Notes under the pieces: model-generated
The model's database searches: none
What the model was told of the DNA's origin: nothing
What the model saw: only the letters and a program-made list of their open reading frames with translations
Position numbers and translations under genes: made by a program
From: Sialis fuliginosa
Taxonomy: Eukaryota; Arthropoda; Insecta; Megaloptera; Sialidae
NCBI GenBank assembly: GCA_961205875.1
Contig: OY540810.1
Location: 2,542,001 to 2,606,000, forward strand
DNA: 64,000 bases
Reading direction: 5' to 3'
Shown here: positions 21,907-33,975 of the stretch, piece after piece
Layout of the letters: each line of letters starts with the position of its first letter
How positions within the stretch are numbered: position 1 is the stretch's first letter

Positions 21907-23428
21907 GTGAGCGACAAAAATTGCAACTACTTTATAAAGGCTGATTTTTTGATATTACGTCACATTTGTGGTGTAGAGATACAGCCTGCCGTCAGTCAGC
22001 TAGTTTCGTTAGCGTTTGGCGCAGGGGCGGCTTTATTTTTGTAAAAATGTTGCAACTACTTTATAAAATCTGAAAATTTATTTGTAAGCAGTATATTATA
22101 TATATAAAGTGTTTAATATTAATTTACACGTTCAATTATAAAACTATAACACTTCTACGTCTTATTTTCTTGTATTTTAGTTGATATTTGTATGACGAGT
22201 TGAAGTTCACTGTAGGAAATTTCACTAAAAAATTTAGAATTTTTGATTTCGTTAAAAGTATGTTTATTGTATAGAAAATGACGTGAAAAGTTGTTTGTTT
22301 CAAACCGCAGGTCTGTATCGCAAACCGTTCTCGAGATATAACTTCTCAAAGTTTTAGTTTTTCCAAAATTTTGAAGAAACATGGCCCTAACTTTTGAACG
22401 TGTGGTCGGAATTGATTTTAGTTGACGGATTTGGAATCAGCGTGTCAAAATCTATATAATGACATGTATAATATCTTAAAACTCGGAAAAAAATTTTTCG
22501 CAAAAAATCGAAAAAATTCAAAGGGGTATACCTTAAAAAAATATCGATTTTTGACGAAAATTTTTTTGTCGGATTTTAAAGTATTATACATGTCATTATA
22601 TAGATTTTGACACGCTGATTCCAAATCCGTCAACTAAAATCAATTCCGACCACACGTTCAAAAGTTAGGGCCATTTTTCTTCAAAATTTTGGAAAAACTA
22701 AAACTTTGAGAGGTTATATCTCGAGAACGGTTTGAGATACAGACCTGCGGTTTGAAACAAACAACTTTTCACGTCATTTTCTATACAATAAACATACTTT
22801 TAACGAAATCAAAAATTCTAAATTTTTTAGTGAACTTCAACTCGTCACACAAATATCGATTAAAATACAAGAAAATAAGACGTAGAATCATTTAGTTACT
22901 ATATAAATATATAACAATTTATTTTAAAAAGTAAAAGCTATAGAACTAAAGCTGTTTCATAAGTAGTTTTTTTTGTTAATAGGAGGGGGAGGATTGATAA
23001 AATATACTTCTCTTTTAAAAATGCCACGCCTCGCCACTGATTAAAATGGTTTCACAATTATATAAATAGAAATATACGTACAACGTTATTAAACAGACGA
23101 AAAAAAACAATATGTAATCAAATACTTGCATTAGTATTCAAATAAAACTCAAATATAGTCAATATCTTTTTCTGAAGACGCCATACTTTACAAATGATGA
23201 ACTGTCATATAACTTTTCAATTTTACCACCAGAGTATCATTCACGTGGGTTATGTTTGATAGCTCTGAGCAAAGTGTGCGAGTGAGAGAGAAAACTATTC
23301 CCGTCTCATTTCATTAGATCGGTATTGTTTTGGAAGGGGTACCCTGTATCTTCTAATTCTTAGAATTTATGGTCCCGTAGCTTAGAACTTATAGGAGTCC
23401 TATTGTAGTTGCAATTTTTATCGCTCAC
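21907..23428. mobile_element. 1.5-kb inverted-repeat element containing a foldback
   Basis: GTGAGCGACAAAAATTGCAAC at 21907 and GTTGCAATTTTTATCGCTCAC at 23408-23428 are inverse with one mismatch, giving ends of about 24 bp. The centre is the foldback at 22155-22886. I could not fix a target duplication, so the superfamily is unknown. Confidence 0.65.
22155..22886. repeat. near-perfect inverted repeat, arms about 340 bp
   Basis: The left arm starts TACGTCTTATTTTCTTGTAT and the right arm ends in its inverse ATACAAGAAAATAAGACGTA. Centre is near 22527. The two strands encode almost the same spurious peptide (MTDLESACQNLYNDMYN) across the centre, which shows how symmetrical it is. A second copy is at 47205-47955. 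Confidence 0.9.
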
Positions 23429-23635
23429 CTCCCCGACTATTACAAGGGGACCACCAGATTTACTTTTAAAATATCTGCCTTGGGAATCACGGGACTTTCT
23501 TATACGTAATCCTAACAGTGAATAGTATACAATTTCTAACTTGACCATTTTTCTCTATTTCGCACTGTTTCAGAGTAATTCGAAAAATTCAAAAATCGAC
23601 GTATCCGGTTGAAAGATCGTTTTCAAAAATAGGAC

Positions 23636-23920
23636 GTTTTCTTCCCAGACAAAAATTAATCTTAAATATAAAATATCACCCTTCTACGATTTGTCGTATT
23701 TGAGTTACAGCGCTTACAGACAGACAGACATCATGGCGAAAATAGTCAGAATGGATTCAGGGAAAGTCTAAATAGATAATTACATCAAAATCCGGAGTTC
23801 GAAAAAAATCGGCTTCACTATACTTACTTATACTATATACCTATATATTTCCGTTTTCTTTCCAGACAAAAATTAATCTTTAATATAAAATTTCACCCTT
23901 CTACGATTTGTCGTATTTGA
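23636..23920 (+). repeat. 70-bp block duplicated in tandem
   Basis: CCAGACAAAAATTAATCTT through CTACGATTTGTCGTATTTGA occurs at about 23644 and 23862, same orientation. Between them are short GACA repeats and AAGTCTAAATAGATAATTAC. It resembles a dispersed-element end, but I cannot name it. Confidence 0.6.
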
Positions 23921-24257
23921 ATTGATAGTTTACCAATATGAAGATATTTTCTTATGATATAATCATACGAGTTCGATAACCAATCTACTTTCTATGTTTA
24001 TAATTAAAAATTTGTCGCTAATCTAATTCCATTTCATTTAGAATTTGAAATATTCATTTAACGGTATTATTAAATTAGCAAATAGGAATTCAAATTGCTG
24101 AATGTGGTAGAGAAATTTGTTGCATTGCAATGATAAAATTACATATTTCCGTCAAAGCGGATTTATCATAATCTAAAATGCCTGTTTTCTACAATTAGAA
24201 AACATACTGTTTGATAATTTTATCTGTTTTGAATTCTAGTAATGCTATATACCTACC

Positions 24258-24740
24258 CAGTACCGGCTTTAGGGGGGGGGGGGATCAGGGTGACCGCCCG
24301 GGGCATCAGGCCAGGTGGGGCGGCGCACAATAGAGCATAAGTCATTTTTTTGGTTCAAATCAGTGTACAGGCTGTAATTTTTGAGTAAACTTTTTTTTTA
24401 TCTTTAAATTTTTTGTCGATCAGTTAAACCCGATTAAGTAAAAAATATAGCTAAATATAAACAATGTTAATTTGTAAAAAAACCTTTAATAAGGTATTAG
24501 CTGAGATACTAACAAATCAACTTATTTGTTGATTTATCAATTTTAATTTGTTCATAATAAGGGAAGGAGGTCTCGGCGGTCTTAGGGCATTTGATAGTCT
24601 TAAAGTTAATGATGTAAGCCATATTTAAAAAAAAGTTTGAGTCTGTAAGATCGCGCCAAGCTGAGATATAAATTATTCAACTTATTTGTTAATTTATCAA
24701 TTTTAATTTGTTCATTATAGGGGAAGGAGGTCTCGGCGGT
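24258..24740. mobile_element. hAT-like relative that carries satellite-type units
   Basis: Starts CAGTACCGGCTTTAG plus a G-run, as at 26214. It contains GGGAAGGAGGTCTCGGCGGT twice, about 165 bp apart, and GATCGCGCCAAGCTGAGATAT, the reverse of the satellite's CAGCTTGGCGCGATC. The right end is not clear. Confidence 0.65.
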
Positions 24741-25032
24741 TGATACATTATTAGATAGGGGGTTGGAAAAAGTGTGATGCAGCGTGACAAAAGGGGAAAT
24801 AAGGGTAAAAAATTGGTGAATGTTTTTTAGACTGTAGATTTTATTAATGATCAATTTTTTTCGTTCATAAAAATAATCATTTATTTAGGGGGGGGGGGGG
24901 TATACATTATAAGATAGGGGGTTAAAAAATTTGATGGGGCATAACAAAGTAAAAGAAAGGGGTCAAAAATGCATGAATTTTTCGTGACGTATTTTATGGA
25001 TTAGGGTTTCTAAAAAAATAATTAAATTCCAG

Positions 25033-25289
25033 AGCTGTTGTCCACGACTACCACGCCCATCACCACGCTCACCAGCACGCCGCGGCCGCTGCGGCCGCGG
25101 CGTACGGCGGTCTGTTGCTCCCTCCGTCGCGGTTGTCGCACCACATGGCCGCACAGTGCAAAGCGGCGACAGCGCCACCCTCCACGGCGCCGGCGGACTG
25201 GCAGCACCATCATCAGAGCGCGGCTACGCACCTGGACACGGCCACGGCGGCCGCTGCCTACGCGGCCGCCTCTTACCCTACCATGGCAG
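25033..25289 (+). CDS. vg: vestigial exon, His/Ala-rich tail
   Basis: Follows TTCCAG at 25027-25032; its first base completes an AGA codon from the previous exon. It reads AVVHDYHAHHHAHQH, eight alanines, YGGLLLPPSRLSHHMAAQCK, and then alternating His/Ala/Thr sequence to AAASYPTMA, about 86 residues. No folded domain is evident; the composition fits the disordered C-terminal activation region of Vestigial. The GC content is far above the introns, with GCGGCCGC repeated. It ends in phase 1 at 25289 before GTCAGT. A second AG two bases after the acceptor would shift the frame and is not expected to be used productively. Confidence 0.95.
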
Positions 25290-25360
25290 GTCAGTAAGTG
25301 TGAATTGTTATTATGGTGTTGTATTTGGAATTGTCGTATTTAGAAGTAGGGTGTTCTACG

Positions 25361-25461
25361 CAGAGCCGGCCTTTGCGATTCTGGCGCCCCAGGCGAGATT
25401 TTTTTGACCCCCCCCCCCCCCAACTCACCTACACAGTGACGATCATTAAAAATTATCCTCA
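25361..25461. mobile_element. hAT-like left-end fragment
   Basis: CAGAGCCGGCCTTTGCG, GGCGCCCCAGGCGAGA and a C-run resemble the inverse of the right end at 26740-26776. Only one end is present, adjoining the MITE at 25462. Confidence 0.45.
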
Positions 25462-25967
25462 GGCGGCTATTACACTATCAAAGAAATGTGATAAAATTTC
25501 TTTGATCAAAGAAATATGACAGTGTAATAAGTCAACTTTTATAATATTTACCTTCATAATATTTCTATGATCATAGTTAATGACAGTCTCTTATATTTGA
25601 TCAAATTTTTTTGACGTCAAAAACAAAATGGCGACTACCAAGTTATCACTGACAGTTACAGTTACATAATTATTAATATATGAATATCAACAAAATCCAG
25701 TATTATATGATAATCTTCTTATTGATTATAAAAACCACAATACACGGTTGTAAATTCAAACCTCGATCGCGTCAATTGACGAACATCCACGCACTGATAT
25801 TCAAAAGGCACCAAAAAAGAAGAAAATATCCCTAGATAATATTGAGAAAATATTATCAAATATTTTATGTAGTGTAATAGAACAAAATCTCGTATTTTAT
25901 CAAAGAAATATGATCAAATCTTTGTCAAAGATCTTTGACATATTTATTTGATAGTGTAATAGCCGCC
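25462..25967. mobile_element. PIF/Harbinger-like MITE with TCA duplication
   Basis: Full-length copy with ends GGCGGCTATTACACTATC and GATAGTGTAATAGCCGCC; TCA on both sides is a clear 3-bp duplication. Confidence 0.85.
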
Positions 25968-26213
25968 TCACAATCATTTGTGTATTAAAAATATAGACAT
26001 TATTTTGATTTGTAAAATTTTTTTTAATAAATAATTTACTTTTGATATTAAGCATTTTATTAAGTAAAATGAATTATTTTGCAGAAAAAATCAAAACTAT
26101 TATTCAAAAAATATATACAGCTTAAATTTGGCGCTCTATAACAGAACATAGAAAATAAGTTTAAAACAGCCGGCTGTTGAAATAGTTGTCATTTTCAAAC
26201 GGATGTATGTAGA

Positions 26214-26776
26214 CAGTATCGGATTTAGGGGGGGGGGGGCGATCAAGGGCGACCGCCCGGGGCGCCAGGACAGGTGGGGCGGCGCACAATGGAGCATAAG
26301 TCTCTTTTTTGGTTCAAATCAGTGTACAGGCTGTAATTTTTGAGTAAACTTTTTTTTTATCTTTAAATTTTTTGTCGATCTGTTAAACCCGATTAAGCAA
26401 AAAATATAGCTAAATATAAACAATGTTAATTTGTAAAAAAGTCGATTATTTGATAGCTGCTAACTAACAAATCCTTATTCAGCGACCCAGAAAACCTTTG
26501 ATAAGGTATTAGCTGAGATACTAACTTATTTGTTGATTTATCAATATAAATAGGGGAAGGAGGACTCGGCGGTGTTAGGGCATTTGATAGTCTTAAAGTT
26601 ATTGATGTAAGCTATATTTAAAAAAAATGTTTGAGTCTGTAGGATCGCGCCAAGCTGAGATATTAACTATTCAACTTATTTGTTAATTTATCAATTTTCG
26701 GTGATTTTTTTTAGGGGGAGAAAAGACGGGAAAATAAATCTCGCCCAGGGCGCCAGATTTACTAGGGTCGGCTCTG
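26214..26776. mobile_element. hAT-like element, 8-bp duplication, satellite-type core
   Basis: Begins CAGTATCGGATTTAG plus a G-run and ends GGTCGGCTCTG; TATGTAGA flanks both sides exactly (26206-26213, 26777-26784). GC-rich ends (ACCGCCCGGGGCGCCAG; CTCGCCCAGGGCGCCAG) surround a core with the satellite unit in reverse (about 26530-26700, GATCGCGCCAAGCTGAG). This ties the satellite to a mobile family. Confidence 0.85.
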
Positions 26777-27039
26777 TATGTAGATTAGGGTGTGTCAAAA
26801 ACATATCACGAAGAAAATTTTTTTGCCTTTTTTGGCATACCCTAAATTGTAGATATTGAAAATACAAAAATTGCGTTGAAAAGAAGAGAGTCTGCAATTT
26901 TATTCGGGCTATGGTAGAAGCAAGTGCGCGGTAAACGAATAATCTGACTTTAACTCTCAAAAAGTGATTCTTTTCGAGAGGTAAAGTGTATACCGAGTGT
27001 TTTTTTATGGACTTTCCAGCAAATTATTTCCAAAATAAC

Positions 27040-27460
27040 AAATTTTCAGAGAAAATGTTTCAGACAAAAGTTTCATGGTTTTGAGGGGGGCTCAATACTG
27101 GCAATATGGGTTGACCTTGAAGAGGTCTCCTTAATGGGTTTTCAGGTTCAACTTTTCTTTTTCAATTCTAAACCTATATTTTTTATTGCAGATTCGTAAT
27201 TTACGAGGAAAAATAAACAACTTTTACTTGAAAATGTCTATTTTTTATGATATGGAGCAAAACAAAGAGAAATGTTTGGATTTTCAATAATTTTTTGCTC
27301 TAAAACTATTAATTTTCAAAAATAATCATAAGAGGTAAATAGTGCTTAAATTTAGGCAATGATTCTCAGAGATTTTTATTTTATTTGTTTTTAATTTTCT
27401 TCTTTTCAACGCTGTATTTTTTTTAAAATATCATTCCGTTTGAAAATGACAGCTGATTAG
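27040..27460 (+). repeat. dispersed repeat, copy at 63575-63950
   Basis: From TTTTCAGAGAAAATGTTTC through GCTCAATACTG to CAATGATTCTCA, this closely matches 63575-63950 in the same orientation. No terminal repeats or coding frame found. Confidence 0.75.
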
Positions 27461-28037
27461 TTTCAACACTTTCCCGTGAATCATCCTGTAAATTAGAATA
27501 ATTTGTTTATAATTGGGAGTAGAAGTATGTTGGTACATAAAAAATACGCTGCATTTTTTGATTCTGTGGTCATAGATAAGGTCAAAAGAAAGATTTTCAG
27601 ATAGGGAGACACTTTTAAATCCGTGAAGAACACCATTGTAGCGGCTACAAAAGATGGCCCCCTCTGGTGTTCTAAAATTGGCTGTATCTGAGCTCCTAGT
27701 TATCCGATTTCAATTTTCTTTTGTTTATTTTAAAGTTCTTACTGAGGAGATAATTTAACTCTAAATCATAAGTTCCCCATAATTTAAAAAAAATCTGAAA
27801 ATTTCACTTTTCTTATGAACATTATTTTTTTATCGTGCCCAATTTTTTTTACATCGTATAAAAAAGAAAGATCATTTTTTCAGCGTTCCATTGATAATAA
27901 GATAACACTGTCTTAAATAACAGCTTCTTTGGAAATCGTGAATTAAACTAAATATACTAATTTTGGATCATTCCATGTCAAGTTTACCTCGGATTTGAGA
28001 TTTTGATATTAATATCCATTTAAACCTTCTCTGAATC

Positions 28038-28270
28038 CAGGACCGTAACTAGAGGCTCTGAGGTCCTGGGGCAGCAAGTGACCAAGAGGTCCTTACTGTT
28101 TGCAAAATGTAAATATGAAAATTGAAGACCATTTTTACCTTAGTCTACAATTTTTACATGTTACTAATTTTAATTACTTTTTTTTGTTCCTCAAACTTGC
28201 CGTGGAAGCCCCCCATGTTCGGGGGGCCCGGGGCACTGCCCTGGCTACCCCGGTAGTAGTTACGGTTCTA
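28038..28270. mobile_element. hAT-like element, perfect 8-bp duplication
   Basis: Ends CAGGACCGTAAC and GTTACGGTTCTA; TCTGAATC flanks both sides (28030-28037, 28271-28278). The interior has a GGGGGGCCCGGGGC patch. A relative is at 37355-37516. Confidence 0.8.
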
Positions 28271-28947
28271 TCTGAATCAATTCTGACTATTTTTACCTTG
28301 ATGTCTGTGTATCTATTTGTCTGTAAACGCTGTAACTCAAAAATTACAGTAGATAGAAGGGTAAAATTTTATTTTTAGGAAGAAAACCTGTTGTTTCTTA
28401 AAACTCTTGTAAATTTTTACATAGGAAAAGTTGAATAGCTTTACCAATTTTATTTCAGTCGCGTTTATATAAATTTCTGGACATTTTTGCCTGATCAAAT
28501 TACAAAACAAAACTTCAAAGTAATAATTCTTTTGTAGATGATAATATTTCAACTAAATATGTATCTTTTTGTTCCCATTATCTACATGAATCTTTTGTAT
28601 ACACATCTAATAAAATATACTTTGTTCAAATGCAAACATTACAAAGACATTATATAGCAAAGGGAAATAAATTCTTCAAGCTTCTTGTTAGATCTTCCTT
28701 CGTTTTATGTAAAAGGAAAATCACTTAACTTACCTTTGTTAGAGGAGGGGTTGCTCACAGTTCACCCTGTCTTTGATGTGGTGACTTCAAAACGTGAACC
28801 AGCTGTGCGAAGATATTCTTGAGGTGTATTGTACAACAATGCTTTTAGAAGTCGACAGAAGAAAGTATGTTCTTAGAAACTACACGTAAAAAGACAAAAA
28901 TGATTTAATTGTGTTTAGACTGGCAGATATCTATTTATATTTTAGAA

Positions 28948-29795
28948 CTAGCTGTTACTTCATTCGCGTGAAAGTTAGGTTAGTTAGGAGCTGTCAGACA
29001 TAAAACCCATGAAGAAGAAGAAGGTTCTGTTATGATAGTCGATAAAACAGGTTCTGCGTACAAATGGCACACATTCATTTTATCTAATCAATTTTTTACT
29101 CGCGACTTCGTTCGCGTGAAAGTTAGGTTAGGTAGGAGCTGTCAGACATAAAACCCATGAAGATGAAGAAGAAGGTTAGGTAATACAGTTTTCTGTTATG
29201 ATAGTCGATAAAACAGGTTCCGAGTTCAAATGGCACATACATATTTTTTTATCTAATCAATTTGTTACCTGCGACTTCGTTCGCGTGGAATTTAGGTTAG
29301 ATAGGAGCTGTCAGACATAAAACCCATGAAGAAGAAGAAGAAGGTTAGGTAATACAGATTTCTGTTATGATAGTCGATAAAACAGGTCGCGTATACAAAT
29401 GGCACATTTCCATTTTTTAACTAATCAATTTGTTACTCGCGAGTTCGTTCGCGTGAAAGTTAGGTTAGGTATGAGCTGTCAGACATAAAACCCATGAAGA
29501 AGAAGAAGGTTAGGTAATACAGATTTCTGTTATGATAGTCGATAAAACAGGTCGCGTATACAAATGGCACATTTCCATTTTTTAACTAATCAATTTGTTA
29601 CTCGCGAGTTCGTTCGCGTGAAAGTTAGGTTAGGTATGAGCTGTCAGACATAAAACCCATGAAGAAGAAGAAGGTTAGGTAATACAGATTTCTGTTATGA
29701 TAGTAGATAAAACAGGTTCCGCGTACAAATGGCACACACCTATTTTTTTTATCTAATTAATTTGTTACCCCCGACTTCGTTCGCGTGAATTTTTT
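28948..29795 (+). repeat. tandem array of a Lepidoptera-type repeat
   Basis: TTCGCGTG followed by AAAGTTAGGTTAGG recurs with CGCGTG at 28965, 29113, 29282, 29450, 29615 and 29782, a period of 148 then about 167 bp. Each unit has CATAAAACCCATGAAGAAG and GATAGTCGATAAAACAGG. Single fragments lie near 3608, 3957, 15620, 34820 and 59285. The source is probably a retroelement tail; that is inference. Confidence 0.85.
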
Positions 29796-30856
29796 TTTTA
29801 TTAATATAAATATCTGATTTTAGGTAATACGATAGAGACATGTCTATAAAATGAAAATATATTTGATTTGGAGATGTACTTCCTACCACCCACCCATCTT
29901 TTTTTCGAAGATTCCGCTTTGACCCCAAAAAACACAAACAAAATATAATAAAATTTACTAAAAAAGAATATAATTTAAGATGCAAATAAAAACATATAAA
30001 AAGACTGAAAATATTATATTTTATTTTGTTACGAAAAAAAATCCTGAAATAAGCTTAAAATTTTAGGCGTTACACCGCAATAAATGTTGGGATTTGCATC
30101 TAACAAATAAAATACTAGATTATTAATGTGAGATTAGGAACGTTCTATTTTTAATTTCTAAACGGATACATTTTTTTGTAAAGTTACAAATATTTTCAAA
30201 TCAGTAGTAAGTATATATTATGGTCGTTAAGTGTGTATACATGTTTTATATGAAATATTTTCTTATCTATCAAATACAGTATTAAAAAAAAGTTAAACTA
30301 GTATAAATATTATTAGAATTAATTGAGGAATTTTGAACGGTAGTGGATTTAATCGAAATTGATTGAGCCAATTTTTAAAATAACTTGATTTTAGATAATA
30401 TTTTTTGTTATCAAAAAATTTAAACATAGTGTATGATACAAAGTGTTCTTATGTACATGCGTTAGAAGTTACACTTCTTTAGTAGTGACATCTAGTGAGC
30501 AAATGCAAAACTAATCAAATCACTTAAATAACTGTTTTACCGACTATCATAACATTTTGAAAATCAGGTTGCCTCAGTAGCTTTTGACCAATCAGCTTTG
30601 GGCACCCCAGATGACGTATTTTCCCCTTCTCGCGCCGAGTTACAAAGCTATATTTGTTATGATTTGGCACATCATTCCCCCTCTCCATATTTGGGCACCC
30701 CAGATGACCTATTTCCCTCTCTAAGGTGCTTTTTTTATCTCAAATTTAAGATCGAAATACAATGATCTCAAAAAAAGTTATTTTCTTTTTTTTTGTGTGG
30801 CTGTTATTAATTATTATTGCAATTCTAAAATTTGCGTTTTTGTACTTCAAAATAAG

Positions 30857-31388
30857 GTAATCTTTGAAATGCCCCCAGTAATGGCTATTCTTTAATTAAA
30901 TGTACTGAATTAGAAATATTTGTTGATATTTGATTACCACCATTTCTGAATATTAATCTATATACATTTAACTGTCTTACAGCGTGATTTGATGACAATC
31001 GGCCAGTAGGTGTCAAAATGGTGGACAATTAAACTAATTATTAGTATAATTTATTTATTAACTATTTATAATCATAGCAACTGCTTTATATTGTTTCAGA
31101 TTGACGATTCTTTCTTTTATACTTATCATATTGTAATCATTAGCAAATGCGTGCCCATTACTGGTTTTACTTTATCCATTACTGGAGAAAGAAACATAAA
31201 CAAAATAAAAGGATATAATTTAAAAAAAACAAACTATATTTGCGGACTTTGGTAATTAAATTTATTAAATAAAGACTTACTTGTTTTATTAGTAACATGA
31301 TTTCATGAGAATTACAAAAAAGAAGCCCGCCAATCACAAAAACAGTAAACCTTATTCTTGCAGCGGCCATAACTGGTACAGTACCTTA
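30857..31388. mobile_element. GGCACCAGT-family MITE, reverse orientation
   Basis: Runs from GCCCCCAGTAATGGC through GATGACAATCGGCC to CCATAACTGGTACAGTACCTT. The outermost left bases are lost. Confidence 0.65.
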
Positions 31389-31679
31389 TATCACGTATAA
31401 AAAGCATTAAAATTAAATCAGCATACAGAACGCTAATGTACATATCCGATTTGAATATAAATTTTTGTGAATTATGGATAGCAAAGACATATCTGACTTT
31501 TCAATCTGGCAATAATTTCATGCGAAATGTTTTTATATTTTATATGAATAATATTATAGTTAGCTATGATAAACGTAAGAGGTACAGAAACAGTTGAATA
31601 TCACGCTCGATAAATCGTGATTGAGGCCCATCATTCAAAGTAATAACTATTTATATATCTACGTTATTATAGTTCGACT

Positions 31680-31760
31680 TTTGTTTAGCGCGGTCACGTG
31701 CTGCTAGTCACGGCAGCGCCGACTTTGATCTCTTGAATCTAATAATAATTGCACTTACAT
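31680..31760. promoter_or_regulatory. small island with E-box and TCF-like site
   Basis: GGTCACGTGCTG (CACGTG at 31695-31700) lies close to CTTTGATC (31723-31730), a good match to the TCF/Pangolin core, in otherwise AT-rich intron. Wingless/TCF input to vg is known in Drosophila; that it acts here is inference. Confidence 0.2.
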
Positions 31761-31828
31761 TTAATTTTAAGTCGATTCTAATTATTGTTATAAGTCGATG
31801 TTGACTAAACTGACTTCATTTTGCTTCC

Positions 31829-32420
31829 TCGCAATATCGAAGATACGAGAAGCTTTGTGATCGTTTCAGATTGAGACAAAAAAAATGTTCTCCGATTTCA
31901 AAATTCACGTCAAGGCAAACACTTTTCGTTCCGTGTATGTCTGGCTGTTCTTCCGTGTGTCCGTCTGTCTGTCTCCTGAATCCTTGTCACATTCATGAAC
32001 CACTGAACCGATATTATTGAAACTTGGTGGGATGGTTGGGTCTGGCTTGAGGACGGTCCCATTTCAAAATCGTGTGTAAGGGGGAGGAGTGACATACCAA
32101 AATATTTATTTTTTCAAGATATCTCAAGAATGAAATATAAAGAAACATTTCACTTCCAAGAAAGGTAAAATATCGAAATTATTGAATTTTTTATTTTCTT
32201 ACATATTCTTAGACAAGACCTGGTGTCACCCCTCCCTCTTACACACGATTTTGATGATTTTGAAATAGGACCGTGCTAAAGCCAAACCCAATCATCCATC
32301 AAGTTTCAATAATATCGGTTCAGTGGTTCATGAGTTATGAATGTGACAAGAATTGAGGGGACAGACAGACAGACAGACACGGAAAGATCATTTTAAAACG
32401 ATCACATATCTTCCATATTG
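31829..32420. repeat. rearranged GCTTCCTCGCAATATCG dispersed repeat
   Basis: Left: GCTTCCTCGCAATATCGAAG to GTGACATACCAAAATATT. Right (about 32205-32420): the same family inverted, with CACACGATTTTGATGATTTTG, ATATCGGTTCAGTGGTTCATG and (GACA)n. Together they form a head-to-head pair. Confidence 0.65.
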
Positions 32421-32449
32421 TGAGGAATACAAATTAATTCCAAGTATAA

Positions 32450-32942
32450 GGCGGCTATTACACTATCAAAGAAATATGATAAAATTTCTTTGATCTAAGA
32501 AATATGACAGTGTAATAAGTCAACTTTTATAATATTTACCTTCATAATATTTATATGATCATTGTTAATGACAGTCTCTTATATTTGATCAAAGTTTTTT
32601 GACGTCAAAAACAAAATGGCGACTACCAAGTTATCACTGACAGTTACAGTTACATAATTATTAATATATGAATATCAACAAAATCCAGTATTATATGATA
32701 ATCTTCTTATTGATTATAAAAACCACAATACACGGTTGTAAATTCAAACCTCGATCGCGTCAATTGACGAGCATCCACGCACTGATATTTAATAGGCACC
32801 AAAAAAGAAGAAAATATCCCTAGATAATATTGAGAAAATATTATCAAATATTTTATGTAGTGTAATAGAACAAAATCTCGTATTTTATCAAAGAAATATG
32901 ATCAAATCTTTGACATATTTATTTGATAGTGTAATAGCCGCC
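32450..32942. mobile_element. PIF/Harbinger-like MITE with TAA duplication
   Basis: Full-length copy; TAA on both sides. The left end is GGCGGCTATTACACTATC and the right end GTGTAATAGCCGCC. Confidence 0.85.
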
Positions 32943-33604
32943 TAAATAAAATTGCATCGACGAATATCAATGACAAATAATACGCAAAAACAATCACATA
33001 GAAACGTACCTGAATAAACTGTATAATACAGAGTTCCCTAAAGTAAAAAGCAGTCGCCATTTTAAACGGCGTTTTTCCTCTATCTTCCTAGAACGTAGAA
33101 GAGAACTTCGAATTTACATTGTTCTTTAACGAATTCTTATATACTTATAATTTGACTTTTTTGCAAGCATAGCGGTCGGCGTCTTTTGACGGAGGGGACC
33201 TTTTATTAATGACCTATAGACTACGTAGCCACTTTTATATGGCGGTCAGCTCTTTGTGCTTCGTGTCGGTTGATGAATTTTCAACAACTTGTTTTCAAAT
33301 GCTAGTTTTTGTGTTTGTTTGAACTTATTGGTAACGCGCCCGCCATTACGAGTGCTGTCATTAATGTGATATTTGAAAATAATCTTTGCGAGATTTTTTA
33401 GGCTTATTAAAATACCGCCAGTGTACTGGTATCGTTCATCTCAATTTCAAGAATGAAATCCGGATTGAAATGTTTGTAAATTCCAACACTTATATTTGAT
33501 TTTGATATAAGTAGATCATGTATTTAATATCAAATCCGCTCAAGCAACGGCTTTATTTGATTTTTTTTTAATATTTCGTTAACAGTTAATTAGTCGACAT
33601 GAAT

Positions 33605-33975
33605 ATGCAGTGTATTCCAAGTTGATTAAGACATAGAAAATTTAACATGGGGACAATTAGAAATGTTGTAGTAACCTTTGGTCTAATTTAACGATGTGTG
33701 ATTGGTGCAATTTGAAATGCCGCCTCGACACTAACTGATAAATTTTAAATTAATCAACAGTATTTTGTTTTCAACAATGAAATTAAAGTAAACATCCTAG
33801 ATAAAATTATAATTATATTTTTTGGCAGATATAAATTTGAAAACAAACTAGTTACTATTTTATTAAATTTTGTGGCGGCATTTCAAAATGCACCAATCAC
33901 ACATCGTTAAATTTGACCAAAGGTTACTACAGCACTTCTAATTGCCCCCATGTTAAATTTCCTATATCTTAAAAT
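33605..33975. mobile_element. hairpin MITE (CAGTGTATTCCAAG family)
   Basis: Left arm AATTTAACATGGGGACAATTAG ... GATGTGTGATTGGTGC mirrors right arm GCACCAATCACACATCG ... CCCCATGTTAAATTTCC, centre near 33800. The second copy (59535-59900) has the core inverted. Confidence 0.75.

Larger units (their letters stand above)
21876..25032 (+). other. vg: vestigial intron (3.2 kb)
   Basis: Runs from GTCAGT to TTCCAG at 25032 (phase 2). A 1.5-kb inverted-repeat element starts 32 bases after the donor. 23430-24250 holds a short duplicated block and otherwise AT-rich DNA with nothing recognised. 24258-24740 is a relative of the satellite, and 24740-25030 has G-runs and AT-rich debris. Confidence 0.9.

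Noticed and set aside
22422..22633. Two near-identical 62-residue peptides on opposite strands
   Set aside because: They are a consequence of the palindrome, not a gene; the frame is not kept in the copy at 47205-47955.
25361..25400. An alternative vg exon downstream of 25289
   Set aside because: The frame after GTCAGT continues only through hAT-like end sequence and a C-run; exon 40857 matches the expected C-terminus and phase.
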